This document shows positions 1-9,067 of a stretch of 46,157 bases of DNA, piece by piece; positions within the stretch are counted from its first letter, which is position 1; every line of letters starts with the position of its first letter. Source of the stretch: JAUUSJ01 sp051880475. Its GTDB lineage: Bacteria; Bacillota; Clostridia; Lachnospirales; Lachnospiraceae. The position numbers and the translations under genes are program-made. The DNA lies in NCBI GenBank assembly GCA_051880475.1, contig JBJEOA010000039.1, positions 1-46,157 of the forward strand, written 5' to 3'. The notes beneath the pieces were generated by a model. The model saw only the letters and a list, made by a program, of their open reading frames with translations, did no database searches and was not told the DNA's origin.

Positions 1-9
1 GCAGCGTGT

Positions 10-39
10 TTTAAAAAGAAGAGATGCCATTTCCATCTC
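10..39 (-). terminator. Rho-independent terminator after dapL
   Basis: Read on the minus strand, a 6-bp stem (GAGATG/CATCTC, positions 21-26 and 34-39) with a 7-nt loop is followed by TTCTTTTT. It lies about 50 bases past the dapL stop codon and closes the leftmost minus-strand block. Confidence 0.7.
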
Positions 40-56
40 GCGTTTATTCTATTTTC

Positions 57-93
57 AATCTATTAGAACCTATTTTAATCTATTAGAACCTAT
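57..93. repeat. 20-bp tandem direct duplication over the dapL stop codon
   Basis: AATCTATTAGAACCTATTTT at 57-76 is repeated as its first 17 bases at 77-93. The second copy carries the dapL stop codon (CTA on the plus strand at 90-92), so the other copy lies just beyond the stop. It looks like a small slippage duplication with no effect on the protein. Confidence 0.8.
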
Positions 94-1304
94 AGCGCCT
101 TAATTCTCTCCATAGCGGCAATCGTATTCTCATGAGTACCAAAAGCTGTCAGTCTAAAATATCCCTCTCCACTTGGTCCAAATCCTGAACCTGGAGTACC
201 AACTACATTTGCAGTCTCAAGTAAATAATCAAAAAATTCCCAAGATGTCATCTTATTTGGAGTCTTTAGCCAAATATATGGGGCATTTACACCGCCAGAT
301 ACCGTGTATCCGGCACCTTTTAATCCCTCATAAATAATCTTTGCATTTTCCATATAGTAAGCAACCTGAGCCTTTAACTGCTCTTTTCCAGCATCAGAAT
401 AAACAGCCTCACCAGCTCTTTGGACAATATATGGAGCTCCGTTATATTTTGTACCATGACGTCTAGCCCAAAGACTATGTAATGGTGTTCCATCTACTAC
501 TAAATCTTTAGGAATTACTGTAAATCCAAGACGAACACCTGTAAATCCCGCATTTTTAGAGAAGGAGCGAAGCTCAATTGCACAAGTTCTAGCACCCTCG
601 CACTCATAGATAGAGTGAGCTACATTATCCTCAGAAATATATGCCTCATAGGCTGCATCATAAATAATAACAGCCCCAACTTTATTTGCATAATCTACCC
701 AATCTTGAAGCTGTGCCTTTGTGATGGTAGCACCAGTTGGATTATTTGGGAAACAAAGATAAATAATATCTGGTGTTTCCTTTGGAAAATCTGGAGCAAA
801 ATTATTCTCTGCTGTACAAGGCATATAAATTACATCACTCCATGTCTCTGCTTTTGGATCATAAGTTCCTGTTCTTCCAGCCATAACATTCGTATCTACG
901 TATACTGGATATACAGGGTCACAGACAGCAATTTTATTATCTATTGAAAAAATTTCTTGAATATTTCCAGAATCACATTTCGCACCGTCGGATACAAAAA
1001 TCTCATCTGCTGAAATATCACAACCTCTATCAGCATAATCATTTTTAGCGATAGCGGATCTTAAAAACTCATATCCCAAATCTGGGGCATATCCTCTAAA
1101 AGTAGCTGCATCCGCCATCTCATCTACTGCACCGTGAAGCGCATCGATAATTGCTGGAGCAAGTGGCTGTGTCACATCACCAATTCCAAGACGAATAATT
1201 TTTTTATCAGGATTTGCCGCTGTATAAGCTGCCACTTTTTTTCCAATCGTGGAAAACAAATAGCTTCCTGGGAGTTTTAAATAATTATCGTTAATTTTTA
1301 CCAT
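90..1304 (-). CDS. dapL: LL-diaminopimelate aminotransferase
   Basis: DapL is a PLP enzyme (class I/II aminotransferase fold) that converts tetrahydrodipicolinate plus glutamate directly to LL-diaminopimelate, bypassing the succinylase or acetylase steps of lysine and peptidoglycan precursor synthesis. The 404-residue length is usual for the family. Visible landmarks are NNPTGA at about residues 187-192, the PLP-nitrogen-binding Asp in YDAAYEAY (D216), and the Schiff-base lysine in SFSKNAGFTGVRLGF (K250). The ATG at 1304 follows an AGGAGG box at good spacing. It is the last gene of the minus-strand block, directly downstream of dapF, which encodes the next enzyme. With dapA and dapB elsewhere in the window it completes the aminotransferase variant of the pathway. 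Identification is confident. Confidence 0.96.
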   Translation of the reverse strand: MVKINDNYLKLPGSYLFSTIGKKVAAYTAANPDKKIIRLGIGDVTQPLAPAIIDALHGAVDEMADAATFRGYAPDLGYEFLRSAIAKNDYADRGCDISADEIFVSDGAKCDSGNIQEIFSIDNKIAVCDPVYPVYVDTNVMAGRTGTYDPKAETWSDVIYMPCTAENNFAPDFPKETPDIIYLCFPNNPTGATITKAQLQDWVDYANKVGAVIIYDAAYEAYISEDNVAHSIYECEGARTCAIELRSFSKNAGFTGVRLGFTVIPKDLVVDGTPLHSLWARRHGTKYNGAPYIVQRAGEAVYSDAGKEQLKAQVAYYMENAKIIYEGLKGAGYTVSGGVNAPYIWLKTPNKMTSWEFFDYLLETANVVGTPGSGFGPSGEGYFRLTAFGTHENTIAAMERIKAL

Positions 1305-1388
1305 TGAATTTTCCTCCTGTTTTTCCTTCCATGCCCGTGTGAGAAATCAGGCATAGTATGATACTTATCTATGTAATAGGGTTTTATT

Positions 1389-2231
1389 TTATAGCACTGT
1401 GTCACTAAAAACCCCATCAAATACAACTTTTGCAGGTCCCGTCATATAAATATGATTTGTTTGTCTATCCCACTTAATAATCAAATCTCCGCCAAGTAAA
1501 TGCACTTTTACTTCATCGTTTGTCTTTCCATTTAAAACGCAGGCAACTGCTGTAGCACAAGTTCCCGTTCCGCAGGCTAAGGTCTCACCCGTTCCTCTCT
1601 CCCACACGCGCATATTTACCTCGTTTTCATTTAAAATCTGTACGAATTCTGCGTTAACCCGTCTTGGAAAACGCTCATGAGACTCAAACTTTGGTCCAAT
1701 TTCTTCTAGTGGAAATTCACTTGTAGAATCTACAAATACAACTGCGTGGGGATTTCCCATAGAAACACAAGTCATACGGTACACTTTACCATCTACTATA
1801 ATTTCCTCATCAATTGCTTTTTCATTTTCGGAAATAACTGGTACATTTTTGGCGATAAGTTCTGGCTCTCCCATATCAACTGTAATCATCTTTACCTTTC
1901 CATCTTCAATCTGGAATTTTAAATATTTAATTCCAGCTAATGTCTCAACGGAAACCTCCTCTTTATCTGTCAATCCATAGTCATAAACGTATTTTCCGAC
2001 ACATCGAATACCATTTCCACACATCTCAGACTGACTTCCATCTGCGTTATACATATCCATACGAAAATCCGCCTTATCCGATGGACAAATAAGAATTAAT
2101 CCGTCAGAACCCACTCCAAAATTTCTATTACTCACCTTAATTGCTAATTCTTTCGGATTTTTTACTTCTTCCTCAAAACAGTTAATATACACATAATCAT
2201 TTCCACATCCATGCATTTTTGTAAACTTCAT
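1389..2231 (-). CDS. dapF: Diaminopimelate epimerase
   Basis: DapF converts LL-diaminopimelate to meso-diaminopimelate, used for peptidoglycan cross-links and lysine. It is a cofactor-independent racemase with two active-site cysteines. Both are visible: Cys71 in the SEMCGNGIRC motif and Cys220 in LACGTGTCA. The 280-residue length matches the family, and the N-terminal MKFTKMHGCGNDY is characteristic. The start at 2231 follows a GAGAGGGAGAAGT ribosome binding region. It lies 36 bases downstream of the ANTAR gene and 84 bases upstream of dapL, so these genes probably share a transcript. Confidence 0.97.
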   Translation of the reverse strand: MKFTKMHGCGNDYVYINCFEEEVKNPKELAIKVSNRNFGVGSDGLILICPSDKADFRMDMYNADGSQSEMCGNGIRCVGKYVYDYGLTDKEEVSVETLAGIKYLKFQIEDGKVKMITVDMGEPELIAKNVPVISENEKAIDEEIIVDGKVYRMTCVSMGNPHAVVFVDSTSEFPLEEIGPKFESHERFPRRVNAEFVQILNENEVNMRVWERGTGETLACGTGTCATAVACVLNGKTNDEVKVHLLGGDLIIKWDRQTNHIYMTGPAKVVFDGVFSDTVL

Positions 2232-2267
2232 ACTTCTCCCTCTCTTCTATATAAACAGATCTATCTT

Positions 2268-2810
2268 TTAAAATATTTTCAATATCATCTGCGCTGTCTC
2301 AACTAAATTTGTTCCATTATCCATGCTTGTCTTTTGCAAATATCGATGTGCCTCTTCTTCCGTCATTCCTTTCTGCCTTCCTAATAATTCTTTCGCACTT
2401 TCTATAATTGCAATTTCTTCCTTGCTTCTTTGTCTTGGTTTTAATCTTCTCTTCTTTCGCTTTCTTCTGAGAGAATCTATTAACATATTTATTGTCTCAA
2501 TCAACTCATAAACCTTCATCGGCATAGAAAGGCATACTATATTATTATTTTCCACTTCCAAATAGTGGGCACTTGATGCAATCACAACCATCTCAAAAGT
2601 CGCTGGGAGATATCCTCTTAACTCCTCACAGAGCATATCAGGAAACCGATATCCACATATAACGATGCCATCTTCACAATCCTCTATCGCCTGTAAAGCC
2701 TGTGCACCTGTCATACAAAGAGCTGTAACTTCTATCCCACTTCGCATGAGCAAGCTTTTAATATGTTTTGCATTTTCTAATTTTGGGAACACAATGATTA
2801 TATTAATCAA
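2268..2810 (-). CDS. ANTAR-domain RNA-binding response regulator (NitR/AmiR/NasR-like)
   Basis: The 180-residue protein has a receiver-like N-terminal half (about 1-115) and a C-terminal ANTAR three-helix domain (about 125-178, ending AHRYLQKTSMDNGTNLVETAQMIL). ANTAR proteins bind paired hairpins in nascent RNA and stop transcription terminators from forming. The receiver looks degenerate: where the phosphoacceptor Asp is expected the sequence reads IVICGYRFPD, with Gly at about residue 53, so it may be a pseudo-receiver controlled by protein contact or ligand, as in AmiR. A basic linker (RRKRKKRRLKPRQR) separates the halves. It lies just downstream of glnA. In some clostridia an ANTAR antiterminator beside glnA governs nitrogen genes, so glutamine synthetase control is the leading inference. 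The targets are not shown by the sequence. Confidence 0.85.
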   Translation of the reverse strand: MINIIIVFPKLENAKHIKSLLMRSGIEVTALCMTGAQALQAIEDCEDGIVICGYRFPDMLCEELRGYLPATFEMVVIASSAHYLEVENNNIVCLSMPMKVYELIETINMLIDSLRRKRKKRRLKPRQRSKEEIAIIESAKELLGRQKGMTEEEAHRYLQKTSMDNGTNLVETAQMILKIF

Positions 2811-2897
2811 TTTCTCACCACCTTGCTCATTTTACTAACCTGTTCCCTGATAAACTTTTTCCTAATCCTTTATTCAGAATTCTAAGTTTTCTCATCG

Positions 2898-4229
2898 CTA
2901 AATATGATAAAGGTACTCTTTAAGTTCCCATTCTGTTACTTGTATTCTATATGTCTCCCACTCTTTTCTCTTTGCCTCGATAAATTTATGGGCTACTTCC
3001 TCTCCAAGAACATTCATTAATAATTCATCTTGCTCTAAGGCATCTGCTGCCTCCATTAAACTTAATGGAAGTTTTTCAATACCAGCTTTTTTTCTTTGCT
3101 TATCTGTCATCTCATAGAAATTGCTGTCAATTCGCTCTGGAATTTCAAGCTCATTTTCAATTCCATCAAGACCTGCTGCAAGACAACATGCCAAAAGTAA
3201 ATATGGATTAGCAGCCGGGTCTGGACTTCGAAACTCAATTCTCGTCTCTGCACCCCTTGGAGCTGGAATACGAATAAGTGGACTTCTATTCATACAAGAC
3301 CATCCAATATCAATAGGAGCTTCATAACCAGCCACAAGTCTCTTATAAGAATTAACGATTGGATTTCCAATCAATGTAATTCCCTTTGCATGCTTTAAAA
3401 GTCCCGCCATGAAATGATAACATTCTTTGCTAAGACCTAATTCGTCTTTTGGATCAGCAAAAATATTTTTCTTATTTTTAAATAAAGACATATTAATATG
3501 CATACCTGAGCCATCTAGACCTGTAATTGGCTTTGGCATAAAGCTTGCATAAAGCCCATGTCTTTTTGCAATTGACTTTACAGCAAATTTAAATGTCTGA
3601 ATATTATCCGCTGTCTTTAAGGCATTGTCATATTTAAAATCAATCTCGTGCTGTGCAGGAGCTACTTCATGGTGAGACGCCTCAATCTCAAATCCCATAC
3701 TCTCAAGAGTAAGTACAATATCTCTTCTCGCATTTTCTCCAAGGTCGAGCGGAGCTACATCAAAATAGCTCGCCTTCTCATGAGTTACTGTTGTCGGCAT
3801 TCCATTATCATCTGTGTGAAATAAGAAAAACTCACATTCTGGACCTACGTTAAATGTATATTCCATCTTCGCTGCTTTTTTGAGTACCTTCTTCAAAATA
3901 TATCTTGAATCCCCCACAAACGGAACACCGTTTGGACGATACACATCACAAATCATTCGTGCCACTTTTCCAACCTGTGGTCTCCATGTTGCAATCTCAA
4001 AAGTATCCAAATCTGGATATAAGCACATATCCGATTCCTCAATACGTGCATATCCATCGATAGAAGACCCATCAAACATACATTTATTATCTAACGCTCT
4101 TTCTAACTGTCTTGCAGAAATTGCCACATTTTTTAATGCACCAAATATATCTGTAAACTGAAGTCGAATAAACTGAATATCTTCATTTTCTACCCGATCA
4201 ATAATATCTTGCTTCGTATACTTTTTCAT
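2898..4229 (-). CDS. glnA: Glutamine synthetase, type I
   Basis: GlnA condenses glutamate and ammonia with ATP to form glutamine, and acts as a cytoplasmic dodecamer. The 443-residue length fits the GSI-alpha class of Firmicutes, which lacks the adenylylation loop. Motifs include DGSSIDGY near residues 53-60, the metal-binding GPECEFFLF region near 128, GSGMHINMSL near 240, and NRSPLIRIPAPRG near 314. The ATG at 4229 is preceded by AAAGGAGAG. It sits between carB and the ANTAR gene on the same strand, linking ammonia assimilation to carbamoyl phosphate synthesis. The 92-bp gap from carB holds a long inverted repeat (separate entry) that could regulate this gene. Confidence 0.97.
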   Translation of the reverse strand: MKKYTKQDIIDRVENEDIQFIRLQFTDIFGALKNVAISARQLERALDNKCMFDGSSIDGYARIEESDMCLYPDLDTFEIATWRPQVGKVARMICDVYRPNGVPFVGDSRYILKKVLKKAAKMEYTFNVGPECEFFLFHTDDNGMPTTVTHEKASYFDVAPLDLGENARRDIVLTLESMGFEIEASHHEVAPAQHEIDFKYDNALKTADNIQTFKFAVKSIAKRHGLYASFMPKPITGLDGSGMHINMSLFKNKKNIFADPKDELGLSKECYHFMAGLLKHAKGITLIGNPIVNSYKRLVAGYEAPIDIGWSCMNRSPLIRIPAPRGAETRIEFRSPDPAANPYLLLACCLAAGLDGIENELEIPERIDSNFYEMTDKQRKKAGIEKLPLSLMEAADALEQDELLMNVLGEEVAHKFIEAKRKEWETYRIQVTEWELKEYLYHI

Positions 4230-4257
4230 TTTCTACTCTCCTTTAATTTGAAAGTTA

Positions 4258-4312
4258 CTGTCAAGTGGTAAGTTTATACCGTTTTGTTTGTTTTTAACTT
4301 AACACTTGACAG
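4258..4312. promoter_or_regulatory. Long inverted repeat between carB and glnA
   Basis: CTGTCAAGTG at 4258-4267 and CACTTGACAG at 4303-4312 are a perfect 10-bp inverted repeat. After one mismatch the stem continues with TAAGTT/AACTTA (4269-4274 and 4297-4302). It lies in the carB-glnA gap and starts 29 bases upstream of the glnA ATG. No U-tract follows on the minus strand, so it does not look like a simple terminator. It could be an operator pair flanking a weak -10-like TATAAA, or an RNA hairpin in the glnA leader. Its function is inference. Confidence 0.6.
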
Positions 4313-4321
4313 ATTTTCATT

Positions 4322-7300
4322 TTATATTTCTGCAATATCAATTAAGGACAGCTCTTTATGCGGACTCTCTAAACTAATAAGCAAAGCGTTCGCTGTATCA
4401 AGGGAAGTAAGACAAGTCACTCCCGTCTCAATTGCGTGGCGACGAATTAAAAATCCGTCTCTACTTTTATCCACACCCTGAGATGGAATATCGATAATCA
4501 AATCAATCTCGTGACTCAAAATTAAATCCATTAAATTAGGACTTTCCTCCTCAATCTTATTAATATGCTTTGCCAAAATTCCATTTTTATTCAATACCTT
4601 ACATGTATTCTTTGTAGAATAAATCTCATATCCTAAATTATAGAATTTTCTTCCAACATCAACTGCCTCTAATTTATCAGAATCTTTTACTGTTAAAATC
4701 ATCTTTCTATGTTTTGGTAAATCAATACCAGCACCTAAAAATGCTTTGTAGAGTGCTTCATGAAAATCTTTTGAAATTCCAAGACATTCTCCTGTAGATT
4801 TCATTTCTGGCCCAAGGCTAATCTCGGCTCCTTTTAATTTTTCAAAAGAAAATACTGGCATCTTAATTGCAATATACTGTGATTCTGGCTGTAATCCCGG
4901 CTTATATCCAAGATTTCTTAGTTTTTCTCCTACCATCACTTTAGACGCAAGGTCTACAATTGGAATTCCTGTCACCTTGCTAATATATGGAACGGTACGA
5001 CTAGAACGAGGATTTACCTCAATAACAAATACTTCGTCTTCATACACAATAAATTGAATATTAATTAATCCTATGACATGAAGCGAATATGCCAACTTCT
5101 TTGTATAGTCTTCAATGACACCCTTAATTTTCTTTGTTAAGCTCTGAGCTGGATATACGGAAATACTATCTCCTGAATGAATTCCCGCTCTCTCCACATG
5201 CTCCATAATACCAGGAATAATAATATCTTCCCCGTCACAGACAGCATCCACCTCTACTTCTTTTCCCATTAAATATTTATCAACAAGAATTGGATGCTCC
5301 TGAACCTGACGATTAATAATTTCCATAAACTCAATAATATCTTTATCTGAAATGGCTATTTGCATTCCCTGTCCTCCTAGAACATAAGAAGGGCGAACCA
5401 AAACAGGATATCCAAGTTCATTTGCGGCTTTTAATGCCTCCTCACAGGAAAATACCGTTGTTCCCTTCGGTCTTGGTATTCCACATTTTTCCAAAATTTC
5501 ATCAAAAAGTTCTCTATCTTCTGCCGCATCTACATTTTCAGCACTTGTACCAAGAATTTTCACTCCCATTTTCATAAGAGCTTGTGTAAGCTTAATCGCT
5601 GTCTGTCCGCCAAACTGCACAACTGCTCCATCTGGCTTCTCAAGATTTACAATATTTTCCACATCCTCTGCAGTCAACGGTTCAAAATATAATCTATCTG
5701 CGATATCAAAGTCAGTGCTCACTGTCTCTGGATTATTATTTATAATAATCGTCTCATATCCGCTCTCTTTAAATGCCCAGACACTATGCACAGAGCAATA
5801 ATCAAACTCAATTCCCTGTCCAATTCGGATAGGACCAGAACCTAGCACCATTATTTTCTTTTTACTGTGATTTTCCTCAATCTCATTAAATCCACCATAG
5901 CAAGAATAATAATATGGTGTCTCGGCCTCAAACTCGGCTGCACAAGTATCTACAATTTTATATGCAGGTTTTATTCCAGCCTTCATTCTTTGTTCCTTAA
6001 TTTCTGCCACATCTTTTTTCATAAAGCGTGCAATTACTTCATCTGGGAATTCTAATTTTTTCGCCTCAAGCAAAAGCTCATCCGTTAATTTCTCGGTATT
6101 TTTTAATTTTAACTCCATCTCTACTAAAATTGCAAGCTTATCTATAAACCAACGGTCAATTTTTGTAATTTCATGAATTTCTTCCTGAGAAATTCCTCTT
6201 CTAAGTGCCTCTGCAATGGCATAAATTCTTAGATCATCTACTTTATATAATCTATGTTTTAATTCTTCATAGGTCAACATATCAAATCCGCCGTGGTCTA
6301 GGCAATCTACATGCTGCTCTAAAGAGCGAATTGCCTTCATAAGAGCACTCTCAAAATTCGTACAGATGCTCATAACCTCGCCAGTTGCCTTCATTTGTGT
6401 CGTCAGTGTTCTCTTTGCCTGAATAAATTTATCAAATGGAAGTCTAGGAATTTTTACAACACAATAATCAAGAGCTGGCTCAAAACTTGCATACGTTTTT
6501 CCTGTCACTGCATTTTTAATTTCATCTAATGTATATCCAAGTGCAATTTTGGCGGTAACTTTTGCTATTGGATAGCCAGTCGCTTTAGAGGCAAGTGCGG
6601 AAGAACGACTTACACGAGGATTCACCTCGATAACACAGTACTCAAATGATTCTGGGTGAAGAGCGAACTGCACATTACATCCGCCTTCCACATTTAATTC
6701 AGAAATAATATTTAAAGCAGAAGTACGAAGCATCTGATATTCTTTATCACCAAGTGTCTGAGACGGAGCAACTACGATACTGTCACCTGTGTGGACACCG
6801 ACAGGGTCTAAATTTTCCATATTACAGACTGTAATACAAGTTCCATTAGAATCTCGCATCACCTCGTACTCTATCTCTTTCCAGCCTGCAATACATCTCT
6901 CGACGAGAACTTGTCCCACACGACTTAAACGAAGACCATTCTCCAAAATTTCTATAAATTGTTCTTCATTTTTAGCGATTCCACCGCCACTTCCACCGAG
7001 TGTATACGCTGGACGAAGCACAACAGGATATCCTATCTTCTCAACAAACTTTAATCCATCTTCCACATTATCTACAACTTCACTCGGAGCAATTGGCTCG
7101 TTAATTTTTTCCATCGTCTCTTTAAATGCGAGGCGGTCCTCCGCTTTTTTTATTGTCTTTGCAGATGTTCCAATAAGACGAACATTTTGCTCCTTTAAAA
7201 ATCCTTCCTCATCTAACTCCATTGCAATATTAAGAGCGGCCTGTCCTCCAAGCGTTGGAAGCAAACTATCTGGTTTTTCCTTTTTGATTAATTTTTTTAC

Positions 7301-7519
7301 TACTTTTGCTGTTAAAGGCTCCACATAAACTTTATCTGCAATATCTTTATCTGTCATGATTGTCGCTGGATTTGAGTTTATAAGTACAACTTGAACTCCC
7401 TCTTCTTTTAGAGAACGGCAAGCCTGCGTTCCAGCATAATCAAACTCAGCAGCTTGTCCAATTACAATAGGACCCGATCCAATTACTAATACTTTTCTTA
7501 TATTTCTATCCTTAGGCAT
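4322..7519 (-). CDS. carB: Carbamoyl-phosphate synthase, large subunit
   Basis: CarB makes carbamoyl phosphate from bicarbonate, two ATP and ammonia channelled from CarA, feeding arginine and pyrimidine synthesis. The 1,065-residue length is typical. The two homologous synthetase halves are visible: the first begins MPKDRNIRKVLVIGSGPIVIGQAAEFDYAG, the second KKKIMVLGSGPIRIGQGIEFDYCS near residue 556, each followed by an ATP-grasp region (LRPAYTLGGSGGG and VRPSYVLGGQGM). The C-terminal region from about residue 930 corresponds to the allosteric MGS-like domain. The start codon overlaps the carA stop by one base (TAATG), showing translational coupling. Confidence 0.97.
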   Translation of the reverse strand: MPKDRNIRKVLVIGSGPIVIGQAAEFDYAGTQACRSLKEEGVQVVLINSNPATIMTDKDIADKVYVEPLTAKVVKKLIKKEKPDSLLPTLGGQAALNIAMELDEEGFLKEQNVRLIGTSAKTIKKAEDRLAFKETMEKINEPIAPSEVVDNVEDGLKFVEKIGYPVVLRPAYTLGGSGGGIAKNEEQFIEILENGLRLSRVGQVLVERCIAGWKEIEYEVMRDSNGTCITVCNMENLDPVGVHTGDSIVVAPSQTLGDKEYQMLRTSALNIISELNVEGGCNVQFALHPESFEYCVIEVNPRVSRSSALASKATGYPIAKVTAKIALGYTLDEIKNAVTGKTYASFEPALDYCVVKIPRLPFDKFIQAKRTLTTQMKATGEVMSICTNFESALMKAIRSLEQHVDCLDHGGFDMLTYEELKHRLYKVDDLRIYAIAEALRRGISQEEIHEITKIDRWFIDKLAILVEMELKLKNTEKLTDELLLEAKKLEFPDEVIARFMKKDVAEIKEQRMKAGIKPAYKIVDTCAAEFEAETPYYYSCYGGFNEIEENHSKKKIMVLGSGPIRIGQGIEFDYCSVHSVWAFKESGYETIIINNNPETVSTDFDIADRLYFEPLTAEDVENIVNLEKPDGAVVQFGGQTAIKLTQALMKMGVKILGTSAENVDAAEDRELFDEILEKCGIPRPKGTTVFSCEEALKAANELGYPVLVRPSYVLGGQGMQIAISDKDIIEFMEIINRQVQEHPILVDKYLMGKEVEVDAVCDGEDIIIPGIMEHVERAGIHSGDSISVYPAQSLTKKIKGVIEDYTKKLAYSLHVIGLINIQFIVYEDEVFVIEVNPRSSRTVPYISKVTGIPIVDLASKVMVGEKLRNLGYKPGLQPESQYIAIKMPVFSFEKLKGAEISLGPEMKSTGECLGISKDFHEALYKAFLGAGIDLPKHRKMILTVKDSDKLEAVDVGRKFYNLGYEIYSTKNTCKVLNKNGILAKHINKIEEESPNLMDLILSHEIDLIIDIPSQGVDKSRDGFLIRRHAIETGVTCLTSLDTANALLISLESPHKELSLIDIAEI

Positions 7520-8592
7520 TATTTGGACACCTCCATCATATTTATAAATTCATCAAATAAAAATGCTGTATCGACAGGACCAGGACTTGCCTCTGGGTGA
7601 AACTGTACCGTCTGTACATTTTTTCCAAGATAATGGACGCCTTCCACCGTACCGTCATTTACATTAAAGAAGCTAACTTCCGCAATTTTCCTATCTATAC
7701 TATCTTCTTGTACAACATATCCATGGTTTTGAGAAGAAATATAAACACGACCTGTTCTCATATCTTTTACCGGATGATTGGCTCCTCGGTGTCCCCATTT
7801 CATTTTTCTTGTATCTGCTCCGTTTGCAAGTGCCATAAGCTGATGTCCAAGACAGATTGCAAAAATTGGTATATTCGTCTTAAATAATATTTTTAGTTGT
7901 TCAATAATCTCTACACATTCCTTTGGATCCCCAGGACCATTAGAAAGCATAATGCCGTCTGGATTATCCGCCAAGATTTCTTCTGCCTTTGTGTAAGCTG
8001 GGTAAATTGTCACTTTACATCCTCTCTTATGAAGAGATTTCGCAATATTTTTCTTTGCCCCTAAATCTAAAAGTGCGACATGATAACCGTTATTTTCTAA
8101 AACTTTTTTCTCTTTACAAGTGACCATTTTAACGACACCCTCAATTTTATAAGCCTTGATTTGTTCGATTACTTCTTCCAAAACAAAGTTTTCATTTGTT
8201 GTAATCATGCCGTTCATCGTTCCCTTGTCTCTTAAAATCTTTGTCAACGCTCTCGTATCAATTCCTTCGATTCCTGGAATATCCCATTCCTTTAAAAATT
8301 CGTCGAGCGACATCTCACTTCGGAAATTGCTTGGAATTCTAGACATTTCATGTACAATAAAGCCCTGACTCCAAGGTCTTATCGCCTCCATATCTTCCTT
8401 TGCAATTCCATAATTTCCAATTAATGGGTATGTCATAACTACTGCCTGTCCAGCATAAGATGGGTCTGTGAGAACTTCCAAATATCCTGTCATAGATGTA
8501 TTAAAAACAATCTCACTCACTCTCTCGCTTGTAGAACCAATGCTTTGTCCCTCAAAAATATTTCCATCTTCTAATATTAGAAAAGCTTTCAT
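7519..8592 (-). CDS. carA: Carbamoyl-phosphate synthase, small (glutaminase) subunit
   Basis: CarA is the class I glutamine amidotransferase that releases ammonia from glutamine for CarB. The 357-residue protein has the N-terminal CarA domain (about 1-150) and the glutaminase domain with the catalytic triad: Cys247 in FAICLGHQL, and His332 and Glu334 in VQFHPEASPGP. The ATG at 8592 follows GGAAAGGAAATAAGAAAA. It is the first gene of carAB and is preceded by a long structured leader (separate entry), so expression is likely controlled at the RNA level. A pyrimidine-responsive PyrR site was looked for and not recognised. Confidence 0.97.
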   Translation of the reverse strand: MKAFLILEDGNIFEGQSIGSTSERVSEIVFNTSMTGYLEVLTDPSYAGQAVVMTYPLIGNYGIAKEDMEAIRPWSQGFIVHEMSRIPSNFRSEMSLDEFLKEWDIPGIEGIDTRALTKILRDKGTMNGMITTNENFVLEEVIEQIKAYKIEGVVKMVTCKEKKVLENNGYHVALLDLGAKKNIAKSLHKRGCKVTIYPAYTKAEEILADNPDGIMLSNGPGDPKECVEIIEQLKILFKTNIPIFAICLGHQLMALANGADTRKMKWGHRGANHPVKDMRTGRVYISSQNHGYVVQEDSIDRKIAEVSFFNVNDGTVEGVHYLGKNVQTVQFHPEASPGPVDTAFLFDEFINMMEVSK

Positions 8593-8917
8593 TTTTCTTA
8601 TTTCCTTTCCTAGTTATATTCTATATTATATGAAGATTTGCAATATTAAAAGAAAATAATTTCATTATTATACTTTCTCTCTCGAAGCATAATTTTCTTT
8701 TGTCGCCTTAAAATATTGCAGTTTTTGCAAGAAAAAACACAATATTCCTTCACTATTATTGTGATATTTGAGCCATTCTTTTCTCGCACGAAAGCTAATT
8801 TTTCTCACATATCCAGTCTATTTACAGCCATCCCGTAGCGGTGAGTACGACAAAAACCCTATAACTTGACTCGTTAACTCCCTTTCCCACAGGTAATTCT
8901 CCTAAAATCACACTGTC
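8593..8917 (-). promoter_or_regulatory. Structured leader of carAB with alternative hairpins
   Basis: On the minus strand, GTGAT-TTT-GAG (8899-8911) can pair with CTC-AAA-ATCAC (8761-8772), each arm interrupted by a small bulge, closing a domain of about 150 nt. Inside it, GAGT..ACGA (871-880 of 8,000) pairs with TCGTACTC (8843-8850), and CCTGT (8889-8893) with ACGGG (8832-8836). Further on, GCAATATT near 8712-8719 can pair either with an upstream AATATTG near 8742-8748 or with a downstream AATATTGC near 8640-8647. The second pairing joins a 13-bp A/T-rich stem (AAAAGAAAATTAT/ATTATTTTCTTTT, one mismatch). Mutually exclusive helices of this kind are typical of attenuators and riboswitches. I could not match it to a known class. 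Confidence 0.5.
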
Positions 8918-8922
8918 TTTGC

Positions 8923-8952
8923 TTTTATTTTATTAGTCTTTCTCTTTTTCCA
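8923..8952 (-). promoter_or_regulatory. Candidate promoter for the carAB leader
   Basis: On the minus strand a TTGATG -35 and a TAAAAT -10 are separated by 18 bases, which would start transcription just before the structured leader. A second candidate TATAAT with TTACAG lies about 45 bases further upstream. Neither is a perfect consensus. Confidence 0.4.
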
Positions 8953-9067
8953 TCAAAAAAATTGATAAATACAATTATACCTTTTTTATCATTTTTTCTG
9001 TAAGATTACTCAAATTGTAAAAATTCTAACATATAACAATAATTATGACAAGAGAAATTTGAATTTT

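Noticed and set aside
6789..7328. Plus-strand ORF of 179 codons opposite carB
   Set aside because: It lies fully within the antisense of a conserved carB, lacks a ribosome binding site and has a composition (Ser/Pro/Thr-rich) typical of antisense frames.
8593..8917. PyrR-type attenuator or known riboswitch before carA
   Set aside because: The conserved PyrR loop and landmarks of known classes were not found; left as unidentified.
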